Translations under genes and position numbers: made by a program
Shown here: positions 1-8,262 of the stretch, piece by piece
Numbering within the stretch: the first letter of the stretch is position 1
How the letters are laid out: each line of letters begins with the position of its first letter
DNA from: Pseudomonas putida
Lineage (GTDB): Bacteria; Pseudomonadota; Gammaproteobacteria; Pseudomonadales; Pseudomonadaceae
Direction of reading: 5' to 3'
NCBI RefSeq assembly: GCF_001636055.1
Contig: NZ_CP011789.1
Location: forward strand, 1,488,001 to 1,552,000
Length of the DNA: 64,000 nucleotides
Notes under the pieces: generated by a model
Told to the model about the DNA's origin: nothing
The model's input: the letters and a program-made list of their open reading frames with translations, nothing else
The model's database searches: none

Positions 1-255
1 GTCTTGGTGAGTTTCAGCGACGCGTTTGTAGTAAAGGTCGTGCTCTACCCCCGCGTGATCACGGTACACCAGCTTCACCGTTTCCAGCGCCTGTGAAGTT
101 TCGGACTGAACCACAACGTCTTGCGAGACTACTTTATCCACGTCAATCACGTCACCGTAGCGGTACTGGTGAGCGTCTGTGTCCGGATTGTTGCCTTGTG
201 CTACCGCGAAAGCGGCCGGGGTCATTAAGGCGAGGGCAACAATGAATTTTTTCAT
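1..255 (-). CDS. DUF2790 family small secreted protein, truncated by window edge
   Basis: Eighty-five codons are readable from an ATG at 255 with a GGAG six bases upstream; the reading frame is still open at base 1, so the C-terminal end lies outside the window. The first 19 or so residues form a signal peptide ending in a VAQ-like cleavage region, then comes the short Pseudomonas DUF2790 body with a YRYGD motif and a YYKR segment near the end. Family members are about 85-95 residues, so very little is missing. Their role is not established; they are small periplasmic proteins often present in many copies. A second member lies at 18187-18444. An ATG six bases further upstream sits directly on the ribosome site and is less likely to be used. 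Confidence 0.8.
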   Translation of the reverse strand, partial: MKKFIVALALMTPAAFAVAQGNNPDTDAHQYRYGDVIDVDKVVSQDVVVQSETSQALETVKLVYRDHAGVEHDLYYKRVAETHQD

Positions 256-620
256 GATCATCTCCAATTTGTTTGCATGAGCGGCGTGTCGCTCGTTTGT
301 TGGCGGGATCTATTCGACTCCCTTGATGACCATGCTATTGGCGAAGCTGCACGAGCTCTTTCGCTTTCGGCTCAGGTTCTTGTCCAATCATCTCAGGTAG
401 CTCAGCGCACCGTTTTGCCGATAAATCCGACCTTCCGGAGTGCGATGCTTGCCAGGGCAGACGTTAGGAGTAAGGCTGCTCCTACCCTTGAAAGCGCGGG
501 CTACATCCAGGAGCAACAAAGGGACTTTCGTCAATTTGTTGAAACTGTTTCGCTACCCTTTGGGTTTCACGTGCTAGTGGATGTGATCAAGCTAAGGTAT
601 CAACAAACTGGGTGCTCGCC
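256..620. other. Intergenic region with no supported gene
   Basis: This 365-base gap separates the divergent DUF2790 and ABM genes. An open frame from 277 to 624 on the + strand gives a composition unlike a folded protein and runs through a short REP-like inverted stretch near 468-490, so I do not call it. No tRNA, terminator with a T-run, or recognisable operator was seen. Promoters for both flanking genes should lie here. Confidence 0.5.
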
Positions 621-971
621 ATGACTAGTACGATTACCGTTGTAGCGCATATCACCGCAGATCCATCATCAGTAGCCGAGGTTCACAGCGCTCTGCTGAT
701 AGCTGTCGAAGCGACGCAGTCAGAGCATGGGTGTCTTCATTATCGTCTTTTTGAAAACATGGACACTCAAGGCCACTGGACCATGCTTGAGCTTTGGCAA
801 AATGATGATGCGCTGACTCAACATACACTCGGTGAGGCGTATAAAAATTTAAGCGCGGCTATCGACGGCAAAGCGAGTGTCCAGGTTTTTCGCTTGGCTC
901 CAGCTGCTTCTGCTGTACAGGTGGAGACTGTTGTAAACCCAAACTTCTGGCTTGGAAACGGTTTGCCATGA
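621..971 (+). CDS. Putative quinol monooxygenase, antibiotic biosynthesis monooxygenase (ABM) domain
   Basis: A 116-residue protein with the ABM/YgiN dimeric ferredoxin-like fold: beta strand TITVVAHI, helix with SVAEVHSALL, then the typical HGCLHYRLFEN and WTMLELWQNDDALTQH segments. Such proteins are small cofactor-free oxygenases or ligand-binding proteins in the cytoplasm; the substrate here is unknown. I start at ATG 621; an in-frame GTG at 612 would add three residues. The tail after about residue 95 (ending NFWLGNGLP) is longer than the minimal domain. It stands alone between a DUF2790 gene and a LysR scrap, so context gives no pathway. Confidence 0.75.
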   Translation: MTSTITVVAHITADPSSVAEVHSALLIAVEATQSEHGCLHYRLFENMDTQGHWTMLELWQNDDALTQHTLGEAYKNLSAAIDGKASVQVFRLAPAASAVQVETVVNPNFWLGNGLP

Positions 972-1059
972 GCTCTAAGCTAACGTAGCGTCTCAGTTTG
1001 GTTTCGGACTTTTCAGGTTCTCAGGTGAGACATAAGTTAGTGGAGGCCAGAACTTTTAA

Positions 1060-1194
1060 GTGTTCTTGGCGGTGGCTGAAGCCAGTCATTTTACTAGCGC
1101 CACATTTTCCCTAAATATTGCCGTCCCAACGCTGAGTCGATGGATCAAGGAAATGGAGGAAGAGTTCACTCCTCGGTTGAGGAGCGAAAGATAG
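1060..1194 (+). pseudogene. LysR-family helix-turn-helix fragment
   Basis: Read from 1060, this frame gives VFLAVAEASHFTSA, then NIAVPTLSRWIKEMEEEF and a stop at 1192-1194. This is clearly the N-terminal winged helix-turn-helix of a LysR regulator (compare FxAVAExxSFTxAA...VS.xIxxLE). A stop codon lies immediately before 1060 in the same frame, so the normal first residues are lost or shifted, and nothing of the effector domain follows. It is a scar of a deleted regulator upstream of the convergent Lrp gene. Confidence 0.7.
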
Positions 1195-1202
1195 AACGAA
1201 CG

Positions 1203-1706
1203 TTAGTTATTGCTCGCTGAAGTGCGCCCTCTCAAGTGATTCGTGGGCAGTGCAGTCGTATATTTAACTTGGCTAAGTGCGAAACTCGATTTGATGCTTG
1301 CCACAACGGGTATGGTCGTCAAACAGTCAAGCAGTAGCGTCTGATACTTTGTCAGGTCTTCGCTTACCACCCTCAGCATAAAGTCCGCCTCGCCGCTCAT
1401 CAAATAGCACTCCATCACCTCTGGGCGCTCCCTGATCGCGTTCGTAAATACTTCTAGAGACTGCTTGTCCTGGAGTTTGAGCGACACGTGTACGAATACA
1501 TTTATTGCAAGGCCGAGCGCTGCAGGATCAACTAGCGTAACGGCGCCTCGCAAGACCCCACTTTCCTTCATCTCTGAGACACGTCGCCAGCACGGTGAAG
1601 TTGAAAGCCCTACCATTTCAGCGAGTTCGGCATTGCTTAACTCCGCGTTTTCTTGGAGTGCATCAAGGATACGCAGGCTAGCGTCATCGAGCTTTGAGCG
1701 GCTCAT
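1203..1706 (-). CDS. Lrp/AsnC family transcriptional regulator
   Basis: A 167-residue protein with an N-terminal helix-turn-helix (LDDASLRILDALQENAELSNAELAE, then STSPCWRRVSEMKESGV) and a C-terminal RAM ligand-binding domain with the GEADFMLRVVSEDL signature. Such regulators bind amino acids and often control a neighbouring transporter. It is divergent from the DMT exporter gene at 1845, with 138 bases between, which suggests that it controls that exporter in the manner of Lrp-type regulators paired with EamA or LysE exporters. ATG 1706 is chosen because homologues begin just before LDDASLRIL; a TTG further upstream is less likely. The C-terminal RGRTSASNN tail is unremarkable. Confidence 0.88.
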   Translation of the reverse strand: MSRSKLDDASLRILDALQENAELSNAELAEMVGLSTSPCWRRVSEMKESGVLRGAVTLVDPAALGLAINVFVHVSLKLQDKQSLEVFTNAIRERPEVMECYLMSGEADFMLRVVSEDLTKYQTLLLDCLTTIPVVASIKSSFALSQVKYTTALPTNHLRGRTSASNN

Positions 1707-1844
1707 GGTAAATTTTTCCTCTGCATGAGAGCTTTCCAATGAAATGTACCGGTATTTCTACTTCTGAGGAAGAGATAGGTACGTTTTTTCGCGTGCTCAA
1801 AAATATCATGGTGCTACGTAACTAGATTGCAACGAGGTGGCACC

Positions 1845-2780
1845 ATGCGCGCTTCAACTCAGCAAGTGTTTAAGACTCGCTCCAAGAATTTCGGGATATC
1901 TTCAACTTACGTTTGGCTTGGTGTCATGGTGCTTCTGTGGGGAAGTAGCTGGCCGGTTACTAAGCTTGCATTGCATGACGTACCTCCGCTCTGGCTGGCT
2001 ACCATTCGTTTCGCCAGTGCCGCGGTTTGTCTTGTTGCTTATCTGGTCGCGAGAGGACAGCTCAAGCTTCCCGTTAGAGGGGATATGCCAATCATCGCAA
2101 GCGTGGGTTTGTTGCAGATGATGGCTTTCACAGGTCTGGGTATGGTGGCGATGGTTCATGTCGATACTAGCCGCGCTGTGCTCTTGGCATACACAACGCC
2201 ACTGTGGTGTGTGGTTGTCGCCTGGGTCATGTTCCGTGAAATGCCCTCTCGGTTGCAGATTGCAGGGCTTGTCATAGGGATGTCAGGGATCGCGGCTGTG
2301 TGCTCCCCAGGAGAGCTCGAATGGACAAACCGGGAAACAGTGTTGGGGGCAATATTCCTGCTTCTTGCAGCGGTCAGTTGGGCAATTGTCATCCTTCACG
2401 TGAAACGTCATCGGTGGGTGACCCCGCCTCTGGCGCTTGCCCCGTGGCAGATGCTCTTGGCTACCATACCGTTGGCGATTGCAGCATATGTCAGCGAAGG
2501 CCCACCGACATCCCTTGTCTTGGATAGGAAACTGGCTGAGGAATTGTTTTTCATTGGTCCGATTGCGACATCGGCGTGCTTTGTGATCTCTGCGGAGTAC
2601 GGACGGCGAATTTCGACGTTTGGCATGTCAAATTTCACCCTTGGGGTACCCCTCATTGGAACAGTGTTCTCTTGCTTGGCTTTCGGTGCGACCGTTTCCA
2701 CCATGTTCCTTGCCGGGCTCGGCCTGGTGGTTTTGGGGGTCGTGGTTTCTGCATTAGCTTCGCGCTCCCGCCGGACCTAA
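1845..2780 (+). CDS. DMT superfamily (EamA) exporter
   Basis: A 311-residue inner-membrane protein with ten predicted membrane helices in two EamA repeats. The first repeat starts at VWLGVMVLLWGSSWPVTK with the usual helix 1 and includes PPLWLATIRF; the second begins near LGAIFLLLAAVSWAI. Family members export amino acids, amino-acid derivatives or other small metabolites by proton exchange. The ATG at 1845 follows GAGGTGGC-type ribosome binding sequence. It is divergent from an Lrp regulator, the usual arrangement for a regulated amino-acid exporter, but the substrate cannot be read from the sequence. A strong inverted repeat follows the stop codon. Confidence 0.88.
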   Translation: MRASTQQVFKTRSKNFGISSTYVWLGVMVLLWGSSWPVTKLALHDVPPLWLATIRFASAAVCLVAYLVARGQLKLPVRGDMPIIASVGLLQMMAFTGLGMVAMVHVDTSRAVLLAYTTPLWCVVVAWVMFREMPSRLQIAGLVIGMSGIAAVCSPGELEWTNRETVLGAIFLLLAAVSWAIVILHVKRHRWVTPPLALAPWQMLLATIPLAIAAYVSEGPPTSLVLDRKLAEELFFIGPIATSACFVISAEYGRRISTFGMSNFTLGVPLIGTVFSCLAFGATVSTMFLAGLGLVVLGVVVSALASRSRRT

Positions 2781-2811
2781 ACCATAAAGGTTGGCGGAGG
2801 CTTTTCGATAA

Positions 2812-2859
2812 ACCCGTTTCAGAGCTCGCAATGCACAAGGCATCAGCTCTGAAACGGGT
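2812..2859. terminator. Long inverted repeat between convergent genes, probable terminator
   Basis: Two perfectly complementary 15-base arms (ACCCGTTTCAGAGCT at 2812-2826 and its complement at 2845-2859) surround an 18-base loop. It lies in the 88-base gap between the convergent exporter and yellow-family genes and could stop transcription from either side, although neither side shows a long T-run. Confidence 0.6.
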
Positions 2860-2868
2860 GCAGTGAGG

Positions 2869-3954
2869 TTACTTAGGGTCTATACGATAGACGCTCAGTG
2901 GTCGCTCGACCTTCGATGCGCCATTGTTGAACAAGCCTACTCGATCAACTTGTGCTGCCGGCAAGTACAATCTGCCCTGGTTGTCGAACGCCGGTGCATC
3001 GACCCAGTGCAGGCGACTGTCCTGTGCAATGGTTTGAATGGTGCCGTCAGTGGCGATTCGCTTGACGCTATCTTCAGCCAGGCCACTGAAGTAGAAATTG
3101 CCCTTGCTGTCCATGACTGTTCCACCGACCGGCGGCAGGTCTCGCCAGAACTCGACATTTTTGATGAGCTCAGCTTCAGGCAGGTTGGCGTCATCCAGCC
3201 AGCGCGTTTCAATCTTGTGCCAAGGGCCTTCCAACGGTGCAAAGTAGAGCCATTTCCCGTCCGGGGATACTTCAAGGGGATCGGAGTGCACCCTCAATGC
3301 TGTCCCATCTGGCGCTCTGACTACTTTGCCGCTCAGGATAATGTCGCGGTTCGTGGGTGCGCGTACAGCAGGACTGGTCGTTAAGACGCGCCGGGCTTTG
3401 TTGGTTTCGAAGTCCAAGACAACGATGCCAGGAACGCCAGCGTCCGTCAGGTAGGCATGCTTGCCATTGAGGCGGATATCGTCGATGTAGCTATGTTCTT
3501 GAGCGATGCTGCTGTCGAATGGGATGACCTTGATCACTTCGCCGCTTTTTAGGTCAACGACCACGACCTTTGCACCACCTGGAATGACTTTACCGCCGAA
3601 GTCAGTTACGCCTGCATCGACAATCCACAGCCGGCTATTGTCATCAACACGCATTGCATTGACATTGACGAAGCGCTGTTCGGCCGGAATGGTTGCGTCA
3701 TTGCTATTCCAGCGCTCATTTGGAAAGGGATGGGGCTGGCCTGCTGGGTCTAGCTTCGATACGGATGGCCCCGCTGAGCCAGTCCATTTTGGGCCCGATA
3801 CGTATAGGCTTCCGGCGCTGTCCACAGCCACCGCATTCCATACGGCATTTGCCGATTGGGCTACCACGTGAAGGGTTGGCGGCACTTCGGCGTGGGCTAC
3901 ACCGATCAAGCCTGCCATCACAGCTGTTAGTACAAATCGTTTAGAGAAGGTCAT
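2869..3954 (-). CDS. Secreted major royal jelly protein/yellow family protein
   Basis: A 361-residue protein starting at ATG 3954 (AGGA about eight bases upstream) with a clear signal peptide, FVLTAVMAGLIGVAHA. The body is the six-bladed propeller of the MRJP/yellow family (PF03022), recognised from NAMRVDDNSRLWIVDAG, GAKVVVVDLKSGEVIKVI, IDDIRLNGKHAYLTDAG and the late PPVGGTVMDSKGNFYFSG blade. In insects the family includes dopachrome-conversion enzymes and jelly proteins; bacterial members are mostly uncharacterised and are often called L-dopachrome tautomerase-related. A paralogue lies at 5782-6933 in the same direction. A LysR gene starts 87 bases upstream on the other strand and is the likely regulator. 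Confidence 0.82.
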   Translation of the reverse strand: MTFSKRFVLTAVMAGLIGVAHAEVPPTLHVVAQSANAVWNAVAVDSAGSLYVSGPKWTGSAGPSVSKLDPAGQPHPFPNERWNSNDATIPAEQRFVNVNAMRVDDNSRLWIVDAGVTDFGGKVIPGGAKVVVVDLKSGEVIKVIPFDSSIAQEHSYIDDIRLNGKHAYLTDAGVPGIVVLDFETNKARRVLTTSPAVRAPTNRDIILSGKVVRAPDGTALRVHSDPLEVSPDGKWLYFAPLEGPWHKIETRWLDDANLPEAELIKNVEFWRDLPPVGGTVMDSKGNFYFSGLAEDSVKRIATDGTIQTIAQDSRLHWVDAPAFDNQGRLYLPAAQVDRVGLFNNGASKVERPLSVYRIDPK

Positions 3955-4041
3955 TGCAAGTTCCTGTTTGAAGGGCTGGGCAATGATCATTTTTCCCATT
4001 ACGCTGAAAAACCTCGCCATCACGTAAAGAATTTCGTCAAA

Positions 4042-4941
4042 GTGAAGAAAATCATACGAATCGATGATCTGCAGGTCTTCGTATCGACGGCTGCTGCGGG
4101 TAGTTTCTCCGCCGCGGCGCGGTTGCTTGACATCTCGCCCGCCTTGGCGAGCGGTGCCATTCAGCGTCTGGAAAGCAACTTGGGCGCGAGATTGTTTGTT
4201 CGCTCGACGCGTCGGTTGAGATTATCCGATGATGGCGAACGCTACTTGCCGCACGCGCGGCAAGCCTTGGAAGCACTTGATAATGGTGAGGTAGCGTTGA
4301 CCCAGGGCCGTGACGAGATCGCTGGCACTATTCGTTTGTCGATGCCATCTGATATCGGCAGGAACGTGTTGCTCCCATGGCTAGATGAGTTTCAGCAAAC
4401 GCACCCCATGGTACGTCTGCAATTGCGGGTTAGTGATCAGGTGGCTGATCTGGTGGGGGAACATCTGGACGCTAGTATCAGGTATGGACAGTTGAGTGAC
4501 TCGGGCCTGGTGTCCTTAGCGCTCGCACCGATGAACCGCAGAACAGTCTGCGCCTCGCCGGCGTATCTCGCGCGTCATGGTATGCCGGAATCTCCTGAGG
4601 CGTTGAGTGAGCATAATTGCCTGAGATATGTAATGGGCGAGCAAACTTACGAGCGTTGGAGCTTCAATTTTCCACAGGGAGTGCGGACGGTTCAGGTGAC
4701 GGGGGATCGAATCAGCGATGATGCCGACATTGTTCGACGCTGGGCTGTCGCCGGATTGGGGATCGTTTACAAGTCCAGGCTCGATGTTGCTGAGGATCTT
4801 CGTAGCGGCCGCCTGGTTGAGCTATTCCCGGAAAGCTATGGGCAGCCGGCGCCGCTTCAGCTGGTATGTGCCCATCGCACATCGCTCACGCCGGCCATCC
4901 AATCGCTTAGAGCCTTTCTAGCAAAACGTTTCGAAAGCTAG
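4042..4941 (+). CDS. LysR family transcriptional regulator
   Basis: A 299-residue regulator starting at GTG 4042; no in-frame ATG lies near. Helix-turn-helix at residues about 8-65 (DLQVFVSTAAAGSFSAAARLL, then GAIQRLESNLGARLFVRSTR), followed by the periplasmic-binding-like effector domain from about 95. It belongs to the CrgA/AaeR-like subgroup with LDASIRYGQLSDSGLVSLALAPMNRRTVCASPAYL. It is divergent from the yellow-family gene ending at 2869 and lies tail-to-tail with the betaine-binding-like gene, so those genes are its likely targets. The ligand is unknown. Confidence 0.88.
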   Translation: MKKIIRIDDLQVFVSTAAAGSFSAAARLLDISPALASGAIQRLESNLGARLFVRSTRRLRLSDDGERYLPHARQALEALDNGEVALTQGRDEIAGTIRLSMPSDIGRNVLLPWLDEFQQTHPMVRLQLRVSDQVADLVGEHLDASIRYGQLSDSGLVSLALAPMNRRTVCASPAYLARHGMPESPEALSEHNCLRYVMGEQTYERWSFNFPQGVRTVQVTGDRISDDADIVRRWAVAGLGIVYKSRLDVAEDLRSGRLVELFPESYGQPAPLQLVCAHRTSLTPAIQSLRAFLAKRFES

Positions 4942-4980
4942 CCGGGGCTCAGTGGCGGGGCACGGGGCCCTGCTACTGAT

Positions 4981-5769
4981 TCAAGCTCCCGCCGGTGCCG
5001 ACTGACGTGCGAGCCAGATGTCTGCAGCTTCCAAGGCTGAAAGCTTTTTGTGACGGATAAGAAAATCAAGCTCACTGACCGCGGCATTGCCAGGTTGTAG
5101 CGAGATTAGGTCCTCAATCAGTTCTTTCGGCATCTCTTGCACAACGTCACTGGCGGCAATGAGCGTTGCTTGATCTTCACCACCCAACAGCCCGAGCGGT
5201 TCATCTAGGGCTCGGATTTGATAGGCATGGTGCAAATATTGAGGATGCCACAGCGGCACGACAAACCATTCCCGCTCGGCATAGGATTGCTCATAACGAT
5301 TGAAGCAATCAGCCTCGGTGCCTTGCGCAAAAAAGTAGCCTTCAGCATCCAACGCGTATTGCGTCACCATGGCTTTGGAAAAGCGACTGATACCGGCACC
5401 AGGGTTTATGCCTTGGATGCGGCGGCTCATCCGCTGGGCAACATCCGGCCTCAGCAGATCTGCAATCGTAGCGACCTGATCCTCCGGTACATAATCAGGC
5501 ACACCCCAAATGCAGAATGGGTTGTATAGAACTCCAAGGGAAGTGCTCGGTTTCTTGCAAGCTGCCAGGTAGGCACCGTGGCTGGCTGGCAGCCAGGCTG
5601 ATACGAGCATCTCTACCTGTCCTTCGCTGTACAACCGGAACATTTCCTCATGAGGCGCTGTGCTGACGTCCACCAGATAACCATGTCGCTCTAGCGTGCG
5701 CTGCACAAGCGCTGCGCTAGCGGCATGGAAGCTGAGGTCGATGTAGCCCAAGCGAATGTGCTTTTGCAT
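4981..5769 (-). CDS. Glycine betaine/choline ABC-type substrate-binding protein (OpuAC domain) without signal peptide
   Basis: A 262-residue OpuAC-domain protein. The family is seen from LVSAWLPASHGAYL, GINPGAGISRFSKAM, EWFVVPLWHPQYLHHAYQIRALDEPLGLLGGEDQATLI and the closing KKLSALEAADIWLA. Aromatic residues in these segments could form a cation-binding box for a quaternary amine. The start at ATG 5769 has AAGGA seven bases upstream, and the protein begins directly with the first beta strand (HIRLGYIDLSFH). There is no signal peptide or lipobox, so it should remain in the cytoplasm, unlike an importer component, and no permease or ATPase gene is near. It follows the yellow-family gene at 5782 with a 12-base gap, which implies one transcript. 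Confidence 0.78.
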   Translation of the reverse strand: MQKHIRLGYIDLSFHAASAALVQRTLERHGYLVDVSTAPHEEMFRLYSEGQVEMLVSAWLPASHGAYLAACKKPSTSLGVLYNPFCIWGVPDYVPEDQVATIADLLRPDVAQRMSRRIQGINPGAGISRFSKAMVTQYALDAEGYFFAQGTEADCFNRYEQSYAEREWFVVPLWHPQYLHHAYQIRALDEPLGLLGGEDQATLIAASDVVQEMPKELIEDLISLQPGNAAVSELDFLIRHKKLSALEAADIWLARQSAPAGA

Positions 5770-5781
5770 GTCATTTCCTTA

Positions 5782-6933
5782 TCAATGCGTTTGCGCAGGC
5801 TTGGCGTCGATCTTGACGCGCATCAGGCTGTAAGGTTTCACCCGTTTGTCTTGGCCATCGTTGAAGCCAGGCGAGCGGTGCAGCTGGTTGGCAGTGAAGT
5901 ACAGATATCCGTCTGGGCCGATCGACAAGGTATCCGGCCAAAGGACTCGCGAATCCTCAACCACGGTTTGCCAAGTGCCATCGGCAAGGCGTTTGCGGAT
6001 GGAGTTGTGCTCATAATCCCCCGCATAGACTGCTCCGTTAGCATCAGCCTCAAGACCGTCGGAGGCGCCTTTTTCACCAAGGTCAACAACTGCTTGTTCA
6101 AGTTCGGCTTCGCTTACATTGGGGTCTCGCAACAAAGCCGTTGGAACCGAATACAGGTGTCGACTCGAAAGCGGACAGAAATACAGTGTCTTACCATCGC
6201 TCGACAGGGCGATGCCGTCCGAGGCTACGGTCAGCAATCCTGATTTACCCTGCGCGTCGCGTGTGATGAGTGCTGGCTTCCCTTCGATGACAGGTCGGAA
6301 CTCAGGGTCTACGGAAGTCGATTTGGCCCCGCTGAGGCGGCGGGTTGCCGTACCGCTGGCCAGGTCCAGCACGATGATTCCACCTGGCCCTTTTACCGAC
6401 GAATCGGTGACGTAAGCGGTACCTTCCTTACCTACGCGAAAATCAAAACGTACGTCATTCACATAGGTAGTTGGCAGAATCACTTCACGCGGGAACACAA
6501 CTGTTTTCACGATCTTGTTGGTGTTCAAGTCGATTGCGATCAGCTTGGCTCCACCTGCCTTGGGTTCGGAGAAGGCGGGAGCGGCTGTATCCAATACCCA
6601 GACACGCCCTTGACCGTCAGCTACGACGCTCTGCACGCTGATGAACCCGGCGGCCGGATCCTTGGCGTTTTCCACATTCGTTTTCAGGTCCGGGTAAGGA
6701 ACCAGATGGCCCTGTTTAATCTCCGCCACGGTGTAGGGTACTTCATCTCCCCAACGAGGGAAGTTGATGAAGATCCGACCCGTTTCGGTGACGGTCACGC
6801 CTGTAGGCATGGCGCCATTGAAAGCGAAAACACGTTCGGGGTTGGTGCCTGTGCCCGAGGCGGTATCGGCCATGGCCATTGCACTGAGCGAGACCGCGAC
6901 AGCCAGGCCAGTGGCTTGGAAGAAAGCTTTCAT
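5782..6933 (-). CDS. Secreted major royal jelly protein/yellow family protein, second copy
   Basis: A 383-residue paralogue of the protein at 2869-3954. The signal peptide is MKAFFQATGLAVAVSLSAMAMA; an AAGGA lies eight bases before ATG 6933. MRJP/yellow blades are seen in RVWVLDTAAPAF, GAKLIAIDLNTNKIVKTV, TYVNDVRFDF, GIIVLDLASGTATRRLSG and LYFTANQLHRSPGFNDG. The last motif is typical of the family. It is first in a probable two-gene transcript with the OpuAC-like gene and lies 27 bases after the alcohol dehydrogenase-family gene, so all three may be cotranscribed. Likely periplasmic. Catalytic activity is unproven for bacterial members. Confidence 0.82.
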   Translation of the reverse strand: MKAFFQATGLAVAVSLSAMAMADTASGTGTNPERVFAFNGAMPTGVTVTETGRIFINFPRWGDEVPYTVAEIKQGHLVPYPDLKTNVENAKDPAAGFISVQSVVADGQGRVWVLDTAAPAFSEPKAGGAKLIAIDLNTNKIVKTVVFPREVILPTTYVNDVRFDFRVGKEGTAYVTDSSVKGPGGIIVLDLASGTATRRLSGAKSTSVDPEFRPVIEGKPALITRDAQGKSGLLTVASDGIALSSDGKTLYFCPLSSRHLYSVPTALLRDPNVSEAELEQAVVDLGEKGASDGLEADANGAVYAGDYEHNSIRKRLADGTWQTVVEDSRVLWPDTLSIGPDGYLYFTANQLHRSPGFNDGQDKRVKPYSLMRVKIDAKPAQTH

Positions 6934-6960
6934 ATGCTTGTCCTTGAGCGTATCAGCGGG

Positions 6961-7968
6961 TTAGAAGCCTTCGAGAACGATCTTGCCTTTGGCTTTACCG
7001 CTCTCGATCAGAGCATGGGCGCGCTTCAGGTTATCTGAGCCGATTTTGCCGAAGTGTTCCCCAATGGTGGTCTGGATGACGCCGTTATCGACCAGCTCGG
7101 AAATTCTGTTCAGCAACTCATGCTGTTTGATCATGTCTGCGGTTTGATACAGAGAGCGCGTAAACATGAGTTCCCAATGCAGCGAAAGCGATTTGCGCTT
7201 GAGTGGCATGACGTCCAGTTGTGCTGGGTCATCAATCAGCGCCAGTTTGCCTTGCGGGCGAAGCACCTCAACGATCTGGTGCAGGTAGGTTTCGGTGTGG
7301 GTCAGGCTGATAACGTAGTCGACCGGGTTGAGTTTCAGGTTTTCAAGCTGCAGCGGGATCGAGGCGGAGTGATCAATCACATGGTGGGCGCCCAGTTCTT
7401 GTACCCAAGACTGGGTCTCTGGCCGCGACGCTGTACCGATGACGGTGAGTTGGGTAAGTTTGCGTGCCAGCTGGACCAGGATCGAGCCAACCCCGCCACC
7501 GGCGCCGATGACCAGCAGGCTTTGTCCTTTACCACCGTTCTCCTGAACGCCCAGTCGATCGAACAACAGCTCCCAGGCAGTAATGGAGGTCAGCGGCAAG
7601 GCTGCGGTACTGGCATTGTCCAGGCTACGTGGTTTTTGGCCGACGATGCGCTCATCCACCAAGTGAAATTCGCTGTAGCTACCTGGACGATCGATCGCGC
7701 CGGCGTAAAAAACTTCGTCGCCAACTTTGAACAGTGAAACGTCGCTGCCTACTTCACGGACGACACCAACGGTATCCCAACCCAGCACTTGGACCTCTTG
7801 GCTGGTACTGCGGGCTCGCACCTTCGTATCTACCGGGTTCACCGCAATCGCCTTCACTTCGACAAGCAGATCTCGAGCACCTGGGGTGGGCTTCGGCAGG
7901 TCCGTTTCGAACAGGGAACGAGCGTTTTGGATCGGCAAACCAGCTTCTTGGAAAACTACGGCTTTCAT
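6961..7968 (-). CDS. Zinc-type alcohol dehydrogenase-like/quinone oxidoreductase family protein (MDR)
   Basis: A 335-residue medium-chain reductase. The GroES-like N-terminal half contains VEVKAIAVNPVDTKVRA and GWDTVGVV; the NADPH-binding Rossmann half has the LVIGAGGGVGSILVQLARKL motif followed by VIGTASR. The cysteine and histidine ligands of catalytic zinc are absent, as in the quinone-oxidoreductase (ZADH/QOR) branch, so it is more likely an NADPH-dependent enone or quinone reductase. An AGGA lies about ten bases before ATG 7968. It is the upstream gene of the block ending at 4981 and could start that transcript. The substrate is not evident. Confidence 0.82.
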   Translation of the reverse strand: MKAVVFQEAGLPIQNARSLFETDLPKPTPGARDLLVEVKAIAVNPVDTKVRARSTSQEVQVLGWDTVGVVREVGSDVSLFKVGDEVFYAGAIDRPGSYSEFHLVDERIVGQKPRSLDNASTAALPLTSITAWELLFDRLGVQENGGKGQSLLVIGAGGGVGSILVQLARKLTQLTVIGTASRPETQSWVQELGAHHVIDHSASIPLQLENLKLNPVDYVISLTHTETYLHQIVEVLRPQGKLALIDDPAQLDVMPLKRKSLSLHWELMFTRSLYQTADMIKQHELLNRISELVDNGVIQTTIGEHFGKIGSDNLKRAHALIESGKAKGKIVLEGF

Positions 7969-8078
7969 ATGAGGTTGTCCTTTACAGGTCAGAGAGTGAT
8001 GTCAGGCTAACTCCCTTCGTAAGCCTCAAAAACTAGCTAACCCGAGGAAGACTTTCGCCGTTTCGCTGAAGGTTGAGG

Positions 8079-8107
8079 CGATCAGCCATTCACGGAATGG
8101 CTGATCG
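8079..8107 (+). terminator. Perfect 13-bp hairpin, possible terminator
   Basis: CGATCAGCCATTC at 8079-8091 and its exact complement at 8095-8107 leave a three-base loop, followed on the + strand by GTTTTA-like sequence. No + strand gene ends nearby, so it may be a leftover terminator or an attenuating stem within the reverse transcript. Confidence 0.4.
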
Positions 8108-8148
8108 TTTTAGGAGGCGCGCACACGTCGCTTAAGTTAGGCGTCCGA

Positions 8149-8262
8149 TCAGATCGCTTTCGGTGGGAAATCGATATCTGTTTTCGCCACGTTGTTCAGG
8201 TAGCTCGTCAATGTCAGCAGCGAGACCTGCGCGATGACATCGACGATTTTTGCATCGCTGTT
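8149..8262 (-). pseudogene. C-terminal fragment of a carboxymuconolactone decarboxylase/AhpD-like protein
   Basis: Reading on the reverse strand from 8262 gives NSDAKIVDVIAQVSLLTLTSYLNNVAKT followed by DIDFPPKAI and a stop at 8149-8151. This is the conserved C-terminal end of AhpD/CMD-type peroxidase-related proteins (usually DxEIxxVIANVALNxxTNYxNHVAxTxxDFP). The catalytic CxxC part is missing, and the fragment joins the 3-prime end of the SDR gene exactly at 8262. It is the remainder of a gene lost by a deletion whose edge is the SDR stop codon. Confidence 0.72.

Noticed and set aside
277..624. 115-codon + strand frame before the ABM gene
   Set aside because: No recognisable fold, no ribosome site, and it crosses a REP-like stretch; the region is better seen as a promoter region.
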